Shown here one piece after another: positions 26,494-34,700 of a DNA stretch of 64,000 nucleotides; the first letter of the stretch is position 1, and each line of letters opens with the position of its first letter. Origin of the DNA: Svornostia abyssi (GTDB taxonomy: Bacteria > Actinomycetota > Thermoleophilia > Solirubrobacterales > Solirubrobacteraceae). The stretch spans positions 3,038,001-3,102,000 of the forward strand of contig CP088295.1 in assembly GCA_024666565.1 (NCBI GenBank), written 5' to 3'. The notes under the pieces are model-generated. The model saw nothing but the letters and a program-made list of their open reading frames with translations, ran no database searches and was not told where the DNA came from. Made by a program: the position numbers and the translations under genes.

Positions 26494-26516
26494 GTGGCCG
26501 GGCGTAGCCCGGCCAC
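26494..26516 (-). terminator. Hairpin at the end of the transposase transcript
   Basis: Perfect ten-base arms GTGGCCGGGC (26494-26503) and GCCCGGCCAC (26507-26516) around GTA, just downstream of the transposase stop and inside the IS. It would stop transposase transcription before rtcB. Confidence 0.6.
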
Positions 26517-26530
26517 TGAGGACCCTGCGA

Positions 26531-27862
26531 TCAGGTGGCCAGGGCGGCGCGGTGCAGCTTGAGCAGGTTGTGGGTGGCGGCCAGGAGTCGTAGTTCGCTG
26601 CGGCAGGCCGCGTGTCCGCGTCTGGAGAACCGGTCGGCGCCCCGGTTGTGTTTGAGGTCGCCGAAGACCGGCTCGATGATGCCTTGGCGGCGGCGGTAGA
26701 GCGCTCGGCCGGCCTCGCTGTCGATGACCCTGCGCAGGAACGCGGTCAGGCCGCGGTCGTGTTTGTGGCCGGTCTTGCCCGCCGCGCGGCGCGTTTCGCC
26801 GTCTGGGGGAACCAGGACGGTGCAGTGTTCCCGGCTGATGATCGCTTCGATCTGCGCGGTGTCCCAGTACCCCGAGTCAGCCAGGACCGTCCCGATCGGC
26901 TCGGTGACCCCTGCCGCGTCGAGCTCGCGGGTGATCGTGTTGACCATCGGCTGCAAGCAGCCCTGATCGGGCGATGACGTGGTCAGCTCCGCGGCGACGA
27001 TGATCTGCTCTGCCGTCGCGGCGACCTGCGCGTTGTAGCCCTGCACCCAACCCTGCGCAGAGCGCATCATCCGGGAGTCCGGATCGGTGACGTTGACCCT
27101 CTCCTGCGGATCGACCGCCAGGCTGGGCGCGACCGGCGCCGGACCCGGCATGCGGCGGCCGTCGACCAGCTCTTTGGCCTGCCGGGTCTGCATCCGCTGC
27201 TCGTGGCGCTCGGCCTTCTCGGCCTGCTCGGCCTCCAACCGGGCCTTGGCCTCGCGCAACCGGGCCAGCCGCGACGAACGATCAGCGAGCTCGGGCGGGA
27301 GCTCGTCGCCGCGCGCGTCGCCGAATCGCTCGTCCTCTTCGGCGTCGATCCTCGCGGCCTCCGCAAAGATCTCGCGGGCGATCTGCTCATAAGACCGGGT
27401 CTGGCCCTTCGCCGCGTCGGCCTTCAGTTTCGTCCCATCGACAGCGACCACGCCGACCGACACCAACCCGCTCTCAGCGCACAAGCCGAGCACCTGCCCG
27501 AACAGCCCTTCCAACGCCGCCTCATGCCGGGCGCGAAACCGCGCGATCGTCGAATGATCAGGCGCCCGGTTCGCGCAGATCACCCGAAACGCCACATCCT
27601 CCGCGCACGCCCGTTCAACCCTCCGCGACGACCGGACCCCGACCGAGTAGGCGTACACGAACAACGCGACCATCACCGCCGGATCATGCGCCGGACGACC
27701 ATGCCCATCCGCCCGATAGGCCGAATAGAACGCGGCCAGATCAAACTGCTCGACCGCATCGATCACAAACCACGCCAGATGATCATCAGGCAGCCACTCC
27801 CGCAAATCCGGCGGCAACAACAACGGCTGCTCACGATCAGACCAGATGAAGCGCTGTCCCAT
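26531..27862 (-). CDS. IS1182-family transposase
   Basis: 443 aa DDE transposase from the ATG at 27862 (a GTG one codon earlier is possible). The N-terminal DUF772 part is LPPDLREWLPDDHLAWFVIDAV. Catalytic-core signatures are VAVDGTKLKADAAK (first Asp), GTVLADSGYWDTAQIEAI (second Asp) and RRRQGIIEPVFGDLKHNRG (Glu, Y/R-x-E type). A Glu/Ala/Arg-rich coiled region fills about 160-220. No internal stop or frameshift is seen. Confidence 0.95.
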   Translation of the reverse strand: MGQRFIWSDREQPLLLPPDLREWLPDDHLAWFVIDAVEQFDLAAFYSAYRADGHGRPAHDPAVMVALFVYAYSVGVRSSRRVERACAEDVAFRVICANRAPDHSTIARFRARHEAALEGLFGQVLGLCAESGLVSVGVVAVDGTKLKADAAKGQTRSYEQIAREIFAEAARIDAEEDERFGDARGDELPPELADRSSRLARLREAKARLEAEQAEKAERHEQRMQTRQAKELVDGRRMPGPAPVAPSLAVDPQERVNVTDPDSRMMRSAQGWVQGYNAQVAATAEQIIVAAELTTSSPDQGCLQPMVNTITRELDAAGVTEPIGTVLADSGYWDTAQIEAIISREHCTVLVPPDGETRRAAGKTGHKHDRGLTAFLRRVIDSEAGRALYRRRQGIIEPVFGDLKHNRGADRFSRRGHAACRSELRLLAATHNLLKLHRAALAT

Positions 27863-27980
27863 CACCCCATCGTCTTAACCCCGCCGGACTGAACCGACGG
27901 GGTTTACGCGACAGCCTCTATAGCAGCGTCGATCTGCCGTTCGGCGCGGTTGGGGTGGGGTGCGGGCGGGCGCGCCGGAC

Positions 27981-28481
27981 CTACAGGCGCGCCCGCCACC
28001 GCAGCGCTTCACGCGCGACGTCGGCCAGGGCCGCGTCGAGCGCACCGCGCTGTCCTGTCGCGCGAGAGAGGGCCACGCGACGGACGGCTTCGGCGAGCGC
28101 CTCCGGCGTGCCGACCGCACTGAGCTGCGATACGACAACCGCCGGGGCGTCCGCTTCCACCGAGCGCCGTGGCGCGGGACCCGGCCGGCGCGGGGTCAGC
28201 CCCGCCGCCCGGACGGCCTCGTCGAACGACCCGTCGAAGCGACGCTTGACGGTGTTCGTCGAGGGCCACGGCTCACCGCTGACGGGGTCGCCGGCGCGGT
28301 AGCGGTCGATCCGCCATTCCTGGCGGCGCCACCGTGCGAGGGCGGGGGCCCAGTCCGCGGTGCCCGGAGGGGCGCCGTAGAGCTCGTCCCAGCGCTGGAT
28401 GCGCTCGATGATGTGGGTTCTGGTGAGGGTCGCCGAGGAACGCTTCTGCACCTCCTCCGCGACGGACGCGGAGGAAGCCAA
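27981..28481 (-). CDS. HNH-repeat (homing-endonuclease-associated) DNA-binding-like protein
   Basis: 166 aa with no nuclease core. Residues about 18-100 match the homing-endonuclease-associated repeat (PF18780-like): TRTHIIERIQRWDELYGAPPGTADW, then WPSTNTVKRRFDGSFDEAVRAAGL. The W-P-S plus amphipathic helix pattern is the diagnostic. Two such units are probable, the first diverged (ALARWRRQEWRIDRYRAG). The C-terminal 60 residues are helical and Ala/Arg-rich. These small actinobacterial proteins are presumed DNA-binding, with unknown role. Upstream is a 198-base gap. Downstream is the IS-split palindrome and rtcB. Confidence 0.68.
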   Translation of the reverse strand: MASSASVAEEVQKRSSATLTRTHIIERIQRWDELYGAPPGTADWAPALARWRRQEWRIDRYRAGDPVSGEPWPSTNTVKRRFDGSFDEAVRAAGLTPRRPGPAPRRSVEADAPAVVVSQLSAVGTPEALAEAVRRVALSRATGQRGALDAALADVAREALRWRARL

Positions 28482-28679
28482 GAAGTGCTCCTTCCGCTAC
28501 TGACCCGTCGGGTGCTCGAGCACGCGGGTCCGCGCCGCCCACATGGTGGGTGCCGAGGCGATGGCGAACGTGTTCTGCGTGCAGGTCATGGCCCGGGGAA
28601 CCATAGGAATGAACACGGCGTCTGTCCAGTGAAATCGCGCGATCCGCCCGCAACCGCGGGTGGGAAGAGGGTTCGAACC

Positions 28680-29864
28680 TCAGTCCGCTGGACAGGTGAC
28701 TGGCCGGCTGAACGGCAGCTCCGCCGTGAACCTGCACCCATCCACCGTGGTGATCTCCACCGTCCCGACGCCCTGCCCCTCCAGCACGGAACCCTCGCGT
28801 CGCAGGACGACCGGGGACCGCGGCGTCGCCGCGAAACGGAAGCCGAGATCCCAGGCGCGACCCTGCTCGGCCACGGTCCGGTAGGTCCACCGATCCGGGG
28901 ACGCCTCCGGATCCCCGAAGACGCCCCAGGTTCGGACCGCGTTGCGCAGATCGCGCCGCCAGTACCACCACGAGTGCAGGCCGGACTGGCGGCGGAAGCT
29001 CACCGGGACGCCCGCGAGCGCGAGCGAGCGGCGGATCGTGACCGCGTGGCGTTCGAGGAACCGCTCGCTGTTGCCCAGGAAGAGCGCGGAGAACAGCGGG
29101 TCTCGCGCGGCTGGGTCCATCGCCCCGTTGCCGACCGTGATCAGCACCCGGGTGTCCCGCAGGTTCTCGCGCAGCTCGCGGAGCTCGTGGCCGCGGGCGT
29201 AGCCGCCGCCGCGCGGCCCGAGCAGCAAGGTGAACGGGCCACCGAGCATGAAGTCGGTGATGGGCGACGCGTCGGCCTCTCCGACCTCGAGGAATCCCGA
29301 CATGCTGATGGCGGTGCCGAAGTAGCCGGGCAGCTGGCTGGCGAGCCGCAGCGCGCCGTACCCACCCATGGAGGCGCCGGCGATGGTGTGGTGCTGCCGC
29401 CCCGGCAGGATGCGGAAGCGCCGCTCGATCGCCGGGATGAGCTCGTCGAAGTAGTAGCGCTCCCAGTCACGGCCCTGCCGGGCCAACCAGTTCAGGTAGA
29501 AGCCCCGCCCGCCCTCCGGCATCACGACGATCGCCGGAAGCCCTTCGAGCGTGCGGCGCACGTCGCCGCGGGTGTGATCGGCCCAGGCGCGGTAGTCGTC
29601 GCTGATGCCGTGCAGGAGGTAGAGGACGGGGTACGCGACGTCCGGGTCGTAGCCGTCCGGCAGCAGCACGTTGGCGCGCAGGGTTCGAACTTGGTTGCTG
29701 AGCAGCGGCTGCGTGACGTCGACGTTGCCCGCGCTCGGGACGTCAATGGTCAGGAGAGCCTGATCGGCGCGGGCGCTGGCGCCGCCGAGCAGCGGCAGCG
29801 TGACTGCGAGTGTGGCCGCGCAGGCGCGGCCGAACCAGCGCGCGCGGCGCGTGGCGGTCGACAT
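28680..29864 (-). CDS. Secreted esterase of the antigen 85/esterase D-like family
   Basis: 394 aa alpha/beta hydrolase. Residues 1-33 form a Sec signal peptide (RRAR, then a hydrophobic core, ASARA cleavage). The fold begins at LRANVLLPDGYDPDVAYPVLYLLHG. The nucleophile Ser is in IAGASMGGYGALRLA, a GxSxG-like motif. The acid is probably in the GNGAMDPAARDP region, and His is in GLHSWWYWRRDL. The C-terminal 70 residues look like a separate small beta domain. It could cut or transfer acyl esters outside the cell. True mycolyltransferase activity is not implied. Divergent from hisC over a 144-base gap with no obvious operator. Confidence 0.82.
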   Translation of the reverse strand: MSTATRRARWFGRACAATLAVTLPLLGGASARADQALLTIDVPSAGNVDVTQPLLSNQVRTLRANVLLPDGYDPDVAYPVLYLLHGISDDYRAWADHTRGDVRRTLEGLPAIVVMPEGGRGFYLNWLARQGRDWERYYFDELIPAIERRFRILPGRQHHTIAGASMGGYGALRLASQLPGYFGTAISMSGFLEVGEADASPITDFMLGGPFTLLLGPRGGGYARGHELRELRENLRDTRVLITVGNGAMDPAARDPLFSALFLGNSERFLERHAVTIRRSLALAGVPVSFRRQSGLHSWWYWRRDLRNAVRTWGVFGDPEASPDRWTYRTVAEQGRAWDLGFRFAATPRSPVVLRREGSVLEGQGVGTVEITTVDGCRFTAELPFSRPVTCPAD

Positions 29865-30008
29865 CGTGAATCGTTCCCCCTTGGACAGAGACTGCGCACC
29901 GTTCCCCGCGGCGCGTCATCGAGGGTGGCACAGCCGCACGGGCGAGTGGGAGCGACGCGGCCAACATGAGAACCGACCTCTCGCCGCCCCTGCCACAATC
30001 GTCGTCCC

Positions 30009-31088
30009 ATGGCCATCGAGTTCAACGACCGCATCCGCCGCATCCCGAGCTACCCGATCGCCGGCGGCTACTCGCTGCCCGACGACGTCGCGCTGCTCGC
30101 GTCCAACGAGTCGCCCGACCCGCCGCTGCCCGCCGTCATGGACGTGGTCCAGCGGGCCCTCACCGGTCTTAACCGCTATCCCGACCCGTCGTACGCCGAC
30201 CTGCGCCGCGCGCTCTCGGACCGCTACGACGTCCCGCAGACCCGCATCGCGCTCGGCAACGGCTCCTGCGACATCCTGCTCGCCGCCGGCGACGCGCTGC
30301 TCGAGCCCGGCGCGGAACTCGTCCACGCCTGGCCGTCGTTCAGCGTCTACCCGCACCTCGAAGCGGCGTCGGGGGCGCGCGCGATCCGCGTGCCGCTCAA
30401 CGACCGCGACGAGCACGACCTCGACGCGATGCTCGCCGAGATCACCGCCGCCACCCGGCTCGTCATCGTCTGCAATCCGAACAACCCGACGTCCACCGCG
30501 CTGCCGCTCGACCAGATCAAGCAGTTCGTCGAGGCCGTGCCGCGCCACGTCGCGGTGATCCTCGACGAGGCGTACATCGAGTTCTCGACCATCGAGGACC
30601 CGGACGCCAGCCTTGACCTCCTCAAGGGCCACAGCAACCTCGTGCTGCTGCGGACGTTCAGCAAGATCTACGGCCTCGCCGGTCTGCGGGTCGGCTTCGC
30701 GCTCAGCGGCAGCGAGGAGTTCGTCACCGCGGTCAACCAGGTCCGCCAGCCCTTCTACCTCAACATCCCGGCGCAGGCCGCGGCCGTCGAGGCGCTCAAG
30801 CATCAGGACGCCGTCACCGAGCGTGTCGAGCGCGCGATCGTCGCGCGGGTGGAGATCGAAGAGGGCCTGCGCGAGCTCGGCATCGCCGTCGCGGCGTCGC
30901 AGGCGAACTTCTGCTGGCTGCACCTGCCCGAGACCGCCGACGAGTCCGAGGTCATCAGCGGCCTGGCCGAGCGAGGCGTCATCGTGCGCTCCGGCGCGGC
31001 GCTTGGGCGCGAGGGCGCGCTGCGCGTCACGTACGGCACCCCGGCGCACAACCGGCGCTTCCTCGACGCGCTGCGCGACGTCCTCTAG
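30009..31088 (+). CDS. hisC: Histidinol-phosphate/aromatic aminotransferase
   Basis: PLP-dependent class I/II aminotransferase, 359 aa. LLASNESPDPPLP and LNRYPDPSYADLRRAL at the start, GNGSCDILL, VCNPNNPTSTALP, DEAYIEF and the Schiff-base Lys219 in RTFSKIYGLAGLRVGF are all HisC-family features, as is the C-terminal LRVTYGTPAHNRRFL. No other his genes are here. The gene sits just before the aroF-tyrA-aroA group, so it may act, wholly or partly, on phenylpyruvate or 4-hydroxyphenylpyruvate. It ends 13 bases before the leader peptide ATG. Confidence 0.9.
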   Translation: MAIEFNDRIRRIPSYPIAGGYSLPDDVALLASNESPDPPLPAVMDVVQRALTGLNRYPDPSYADLRRALSDRYDVPQTRIALGNGSCDILLAAGDALLEPGAELVHAWPSFSVYPHLEAASGARAIRVPLNDRDEHDLDAMLAEITAATRLVIVCNPNNPTSTALPLDQIKQFVEAVPRHVAVILDEAYIEFSTIEDPDASLDLLKGHSNLVLLRTFSKIYGLAGLRVGFALSGSEEFVTAVNQVRQPFYLNIPAQAAAVEALKHQDAVTERVERAIVARVEIEEGLRELGIAVAASQANFCWLHLPETADESEVISGLAERGVIVRSGAALGREGALRVTYGTPAHNRRFLDALRDVL

Positions 31089-31101
31089 ACTCCCGCCGAG
31101 C

Positions 31102-31182
31102 ATGACCCCGGCCAGCCCCCACCGCGCTTTTCGCAGCAGCTTCGCCGCGCAGTGGTCCTGGCGCGCCTATCGATTTATCTAG
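31102..31182 (+). CDS. Candidate aromatic amino acid leader peptide
   Basis: 26 codons, ATG at 31102 to TAG at 31180-31182, between hisC and aroF. The last nine residues are WSWRAYRFI: two Trp, one Tyr and one Phe codon clustered just before the stop, with two more Phe earlier. In a gene pool where Trp is the rarest residue this is a strong sign of an attenuation leader sensing charged tRNAs for the pathway's products. The ribosome site is weak (GCCGAG), so entry could depend on ribosomes leaving hisC. Too short for database similarity to help. Confidence 0.6.
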   Translation: MTPASPHRAFRSSFAAQWSWRAYRFI

Positions 31183-31248
31183 GCGCTCGGCCGGCGGTAC
31201 CCGTACTTCTCATAGAGACTCTCCAACGTTCTCTCAGGCCCGAGCGCC
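31163..31248 (+). promoter_or_regulatory. Mutually exclusive hairpins of a putative aroF attenuator
   Basis: Hairpin A pairs GCGCCT (31163-31168, inside the leader's last codons) with AGGCGC (31181-31186). Hairpin B pairs GGCGCTCGG (31182-31190) with CCGAGCGCC (31240-31248), extends by two pairs past one bulged C, and is followed by GTTTC. A and B share 31182-31186, so only one can form. Ribosome position on the Trp/Tyr/Phe codons would decide which. I cannot say from the sequence whether B terminates or permits transcription. Confidence 0.5.
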
Positions 31249-31306
31249 GTTTCACACCAGCAGCAACAGGTTGGAACTCCGCGTGTCAGAAAGGAACTGA
31301 GAAGGG

Positions 31307-32347
31307 ATGATGATCGTGATGAAGCCGGGTGCCTCGGACGAGCAGATCCAGGCGGTCGTGGACAAGGTTGAGGCGGCGGGCTCGAAGGCCCACATCAGCC
31401 GCGGTGAGGTGCTGACGCTGATCGGCGCGATCGGCGACCAGGAGCACGATCAGCGGATCGCCGACAGCGCGGTCCCGTCGATGCCGGGCGTGGACAAGCT
31501 CATGCCGATCCTGAAGCCGTACAAGCTGGCGAGCAGCCAGATCAAGGCGGGCGAGCGCTCGGTCTTCGACATCGGCGGGCGCAAGGTCGGCGGCGACCAC
31601 TTCGCGATGATCGCGGGCCCGTGCACGGTCGAGTCGCGCGACCAGCTCCTCGTCAGCGCCGACGCCATGAAGGCCGCCGGCGCGACCATGTTCCGCGGCG
31701 GCGCGTACAAGCCGCGCACGAGCCCGTACAGCTTCCAGGGCCTCGGTCAAGAGGGGCTGCGGCTGCTGCAGGAGGCCAAGGACCGAACCGGGCTGCCGAT
31801 CGTCACGGAGCTCATGGACGTCCGCGACGTCGAGGCGGTCTGCGAGGTCGCCGACGTCATCCAGGTCGGCGCGCGCAACATGCAGAACTACACGCTGCTG
31901 AGCGAGATCGGTCGCAGCGGCACGCCCGCGATCATCAAGCGCGGCCTCTCGGCCACGCTCGAGGAGCTCGTGATGGCGGCGGAGTACATCCTCAAGGAGG
32001 GCAACGAGAAGGTCCTCCTGTGCGAGCGCGGCATCCGCACGTACGAGCCCGCGTACCGCTTCACCCTCGACCTCATGGCCGTCCCCGTGCTGAAGGAGAT
32101 GACCCATCTCCCGATCATCGTGGACCCCAGCCATGCGGCCGGACGGCGTGACCTCGTGCCGTCCCTGTCGCTGGCCGCGGCCGCGGTGGGCGCCGATGGC
32201 ATCATCGTCGAGGTGCACCCGGACCCCGACGAGGCGATCTGCGACGGCCCGCAGCAGCTGCGCCTGGAGGACTTCCCGGCGTACATCGAGCAGGTCGAAC
32301 GTGCAGCCGCCGTGGCGGGTAAGCAGTTGAGCACCGCAGCGGTGTGA
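31307..32347 (+). CDS. aroF: 3-deoxy-7-phosphoheptulonate synthase (DAHP synthase)
   Basis: First committed step of the shikimate pathway, joining PEP and erythrose 4-phosphate. 346 aa, type I-beta. The N-terminal 75 residues (IVMKPGASDEQIQAVVDKVE) are the ferredoxin-like regulatory domain known from Thermotoga-type enzymes, which mediates feedback by Tyr or Phe. The barrel carries MIAGPCTVES (metal Cys), FRGGAYKPRTSPYSFQG, VGARNMQN, IKRG, ERGIRTYE and DPSHAAGRR. Several starts are close together: ATG at 31307 and 31310, and ATG at 31319, which fits GAAGGG at 31301-31306 better. First of three overlapping genes. Confidence 0.96.
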   Translation: MMIVMKPGASDEQIQAVVDKVEAAGSKAHISRGEVLTLIGAIGDQEHDQRIADSAVPSMPGVDKLMPILKPYKLASSQIKAGERSVFDIGGRKVGGDHFAMIAGPCTVESRDQLLVSADAMKAAGATMFRGGAYKPRTSPYSFQGLGQEGLRLLQEAKDRTGLPIVTELMDVRDVEAVCEVADVIQVGARNMQNYTLLSEIGRSGTPAIIKRGLSATLEELVMAAEYILKEGNEKVLLCERGIRTYEPAYRFTLDLMAVPVLKEMTHLPIIVDPSHAAGRRDLVPSLSLAAAAVGADGIIVEVHPDPDEAICDGPQQLRLEDFPAYIEQVERAAAVAGKQLSTAAV

Positions 32348-33402
32348 ACCTCACGGTCCTCGGCGTCGGTCTGATCGGCGGGTCCCTGGGGCTCGCCGCG
32401 CGGCAGCGGCTCGGCGCCGAGGTCACCGGCTGGGATCGTGACCCCGCGGTGCTCGACCGGGCGGTGTCCGTCGGTGCGATCGACCGGGGTGCGGCGACAC
32501 TCGCCGAGGCGGTCGCCGACGCCGAGATCGTCGTCGTCGCGGCCCCCGTCGGCGCGCTGCCGGACGCCGTGGGCGCGGCGCTGGCCGCGGCCGGGCCCGA
32601 CGCCGTCGTCACCGACGTGGGCTCGGTCAAGCATCCGGTGGTCGCGGCGCACGGCGGCGACGAGCGCTTCATCGGCGGACACCCGCTGGCGGGCGCCGAG
32701 GTGGCCGGCGTCGAGCACGCACGGGTCGACCTCTTCGACGATGCGACGTGGTACCTCACGCCGACCCGCGCGTCCGGCGGTCTGCTGTTCGAGCGGCTGC
32801 ACCGCCTGCTGACCGCCCTCGGCGCGCGGCCGCAGGCCATCGACGCCGACGTCCACGACCGTGTGCTCGCCGCGGTCAGCCACCTCCCGCACGTGCTCGC
32901 CAACGTCCTCGTGGCGCAGACGGCCGCGGCGCTCGGCAACGAGGAGACGATCCCCTCGACCGGGCCGAGCTTCCGGGACGCCACGCGTGTCGCCGGGGCG
33001 AATCCGCCGATGTGGGCCGACATCTACCACGCCAATCGCGAGGCGCTCGCGGTGCAGCTCGACGAGGCCATCGGGCGGCTGTCCCGGGTGCGTGCCATCC
33101 TTGACGACCCCGCCGAGCTCGAGGCCTGGCAGGGCGCGGTCTCCGAGGAGCGCCGTCGTCTGCTGGAGGCCGGGCTCGTGGGCGGCAGCACGCGTGAGCT
33201 GCGCGTGGCTGTCCCGAACACGCCGGGCGTGGTCGCAGAGGTCGCCCTGACCCTCGGCCGGGCCGGCATCAACATCGCTGACATGGCGCTCTCCCCAAGC
33301 CCCGACAACCGCAACGGCGTCATCGCGCTCTGGTGCCATGCCGAGCAGACCGAACGCGCCGCCGATCTCGTGCGCGGGCTCGGCTACCCCGTGACCACAT
33401 GA
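32344..33402 (+). CDS. tyrA: Prephenate dehydrogenase with ACT domain
   Basis: NAD(P)-dependent oxidative decarboxylation of prephenate to 4-hydroxyphenylpyruvate for tyrosine. 352 aa, GTG start overlapping the aroF stop. The Rossmann loop is VLGVGLIGGSLGLA at 5-18. The catalytic region includes VTDVGSVKHPV, GGHPLAGAEVAGVEHA and VSHLPHVLAN with its active His. An ACT domain at about 278-350 (LRVAVPNTPGVVAEVALTLGRAGINI) should bind Tyr for feedback control. Confidence 0.94.
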   Translation: MNLTVLGVGLIGGSLGLAARQRLGAEVTGWDRDPAVLDRAVSVGAIDRGAATLAEAVADAEIVVVAAPVGALPDAVGAALAAAGPDAVVTDVGSVKHPVVAAHGGDERFIGGHPLAGAEVAGVEHARVDLFDDATWYLTPTRASGGLLFERLHRLLTALGARPQAIDADVHDRVLAAVSHLPHVLANVLVAQTAAALGNEETIPSTGPSFRDATRVAGANPPMWADIYHANREALAVQLDEAIGRLSRVRAILDDPAELEAWQGAVSEERRRLLEAGLVGGSTRELRVAVPNTPGVVAEVALTLGRAGINIADMALSPSPDNRNGVIALWCHAEQTERAADLVRGLGYPVTT

Positions 33403-34700
33403 CCGACGTGACGTTCGCGCCGGCCGGCCGCCTCCGCGGCTCGGTCGTGGCGCCCCCCGACAAGTCGATCAGCCACCGCGCCGCGATCTTCGGGGCCATG
33501 GCCTCCGAGCCGGTGAGCATCACCGGCTACCTGCACGCCGAGGACACCCACTCGACCCTCAACGCCGTGCGCGCGCTCGGCGCCCTCGTGGAGGAGCGCG
33601 GCGAGGAGATCGTCGTCCGCGGCGTCGGCCTGCGCGACCCGCGCGAGCCGGACGGGATCATCGACGTCGGCAACGCCGGCACGCTCATGCGCCTGCTGCC
33701 GGGCTGGCTCGCCGCGCAGGAGGGCCGGTCGTTCACGCTCGACGGCGACGCGTCGATCCGCCGCCGTCCCGTCGACCGGATCGCGGTGCCGCTGCGGCAG
33801 ATGGGCGCGGAGATCGAGGCGACCGACGGCCGGTTCCCGCCGTTCACCGTGCACGGCCGGCGTCTGCACGGCACGAGCTACGAGATGCCGGTCGCCAGCG
33901 CGCAGGTGAAGTCCTGCGTCCTGCTGGCGGGCGTCGCGGCAGAAGGGGCGACCACGCTCATCGAGCCCCAGCCATCGCGCGACCACACCGAGCGCATGCT
34001 GGCGCGGATGGGCGTGCAGCTGCACCGCTCCGGCCGTCACCTGACGATCTCCGCGGCGGACGAGCTGGAGGCCGAGTCGCTCGTCGTCCCCGGTGACGCG
34101 TCGAGCGCCGCGTTCTGGCTGACGGCCGGGGTGCTCGTCCCGAACGCCCGCCTGCTCGTCAAGAACGTCAACGTGAACTGGACGCGCATCGGCTTCGTCC
34201 GGATCCTGCTGCGCATGGGCGGCGTGGTCGTCGGCGGGCTCGAGGATCCGACCGACGACGAGATCCCCGGCCACGAGCCCGTCAGCGACCTCGATGTCGC
34301 CGCCGGGCCGCTCGAGGCGACGACCGTCGAGCCCGCCGAAGTGCCGCTCGCGATCGACGAGCTGCCCCTCGTCGCGCTGCTCGGCTGCTTCGCCGAGGGC
34401 GAGACCGTGGTGCGCGGCGCCGAGGAGCTGAAGGTCAAGGAGTCCGACCGCATCGCGACGGTGGTCGACGGCCTCAACGGCCTGGGCGGGGACCTCGAGG
34501 CCACGGACGACGGCTTCGTCGTCCGCGGTACGGGCGGCCTGCGCGGCGGCGAGATCGACGCGGCGGGCGACCACCGCATCGCGATGCTCGGCGCGATCGC
34601 CGGTCTGGCGTCGAAGGAGGGCGTGACCGTCCGCGGCATGGAGGCGGCCGCCGTCTCGTATCCGACGTTCACCGACGACCTGGCGCACCTGCTGGGCTGA
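33399..34700 (+). CDS. aroA: 3-phosphoshikimate 1-carboxyvinyltransferase (EPSP synthase)
   Basis: Joins PEP to shikimate 3-phosphate, the sixth shikimate step. 433 aa from the ATG at 33399, which overlaps the tyrA stop as ATGA. Visible are VAPPDKSISHRAAIFGAMA (substrate Lys, Ser and Arg), DVGNAGTLMRLLPGWLA, RPVDRIAVPLRQMGAE, ASAQVKSCVLLAG, VPGDASSAAFWL, ELKVKESDRI and DHRIAM. The GNAGT motif has the unmodified Gly, with Arg and Met following. The residues are those of a normal, complete enzyme. Confidence 0.97.
   Translation: MTDVTFAPAGRLRGSVVAPPDKSISHRAAIFGAMASEPVSITGYLHAEDTHSTLNAVRALGALVEERGEEIVVRGVGLRDPREPDGIIDVGNAGTLMRLLPGWLAAQEGRSFTLDGDASIRRRPVDRIAVPLRQMGAEIEATDGRFPPFTVHGRRLHGTSYEMPVASAQVKSCVLLAGVAAEGATTLIEPQPSRDHTERMLARMGVQLHRSGRHLTISAADELEAESLVVPGDASSAAFWLTAGVLVPNARLLVKNVNVNWTRIGFVRILLRMGGVVVGGLEDPTDDEIPGHEPVSDLDVAAGPLEATTVEPAEVPLAIDELPLVALLGCFAEGETVVRGAEELKVKESDRIATVVDGLNGLGGDLEATDDGFVVRGTGGLRGGEIDAAGDHRIAMLGAIAGLASKEGVTVRGMEAAAVSYPTFTDDLAHLLG

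Larger units (their letters stand above)
26434..27918 (-). mobile_element. IS1182-family insertion sequence, complete
   Basis: 1485 bases with perfect 15-base terminal inverted repeats, GAGGCTGTCGCGTAA (26434-26448 and, inverted, 27904-27918). It is bounded by the 4-base direct repeat TATA (26430-26433 and 27919-27922), the target duplication. It encodes one intact DDE transposase on the minus strand. Both ends, the coding frame and the duplication are intact, so the insertion looks recent and potentially active. It entered the centre of a palindrome. Confidence 0.92.
26408..27944. repeat. Palindrome split by the IS element
   Basis: Perfect 13-base arms CCGAACGGCAGAT (26408-26420) and ATCTGCCGTTCGG (27932-27944). 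Removing the IS and one TATA copy leaves them separated by 22 bases with GCTATAGC in the middle. The original hairpin lay between the HNH-repeat gene and rtcB, so it was probably the terminator of the former or an operator of the latter. Confidence 0.75.

Noticed and set aside
28655-28685. GGTTCGAACC resembling a tRNA T-loop
   Set aside because: Only two or three T-stem pairs form, and no anticodon or acceptor arm can be built around it. It lies at the 3' edge of the esterase gene.
31307-31321. Assigning one definite start for aroF
   Set aside because: ATG at 31307, 31310 and 31319 and a GTG at 31316 are all possible. The family N-terminus favours 31307 or 31310, but the ribosome site fits 31316-31319 better, so it is left open.
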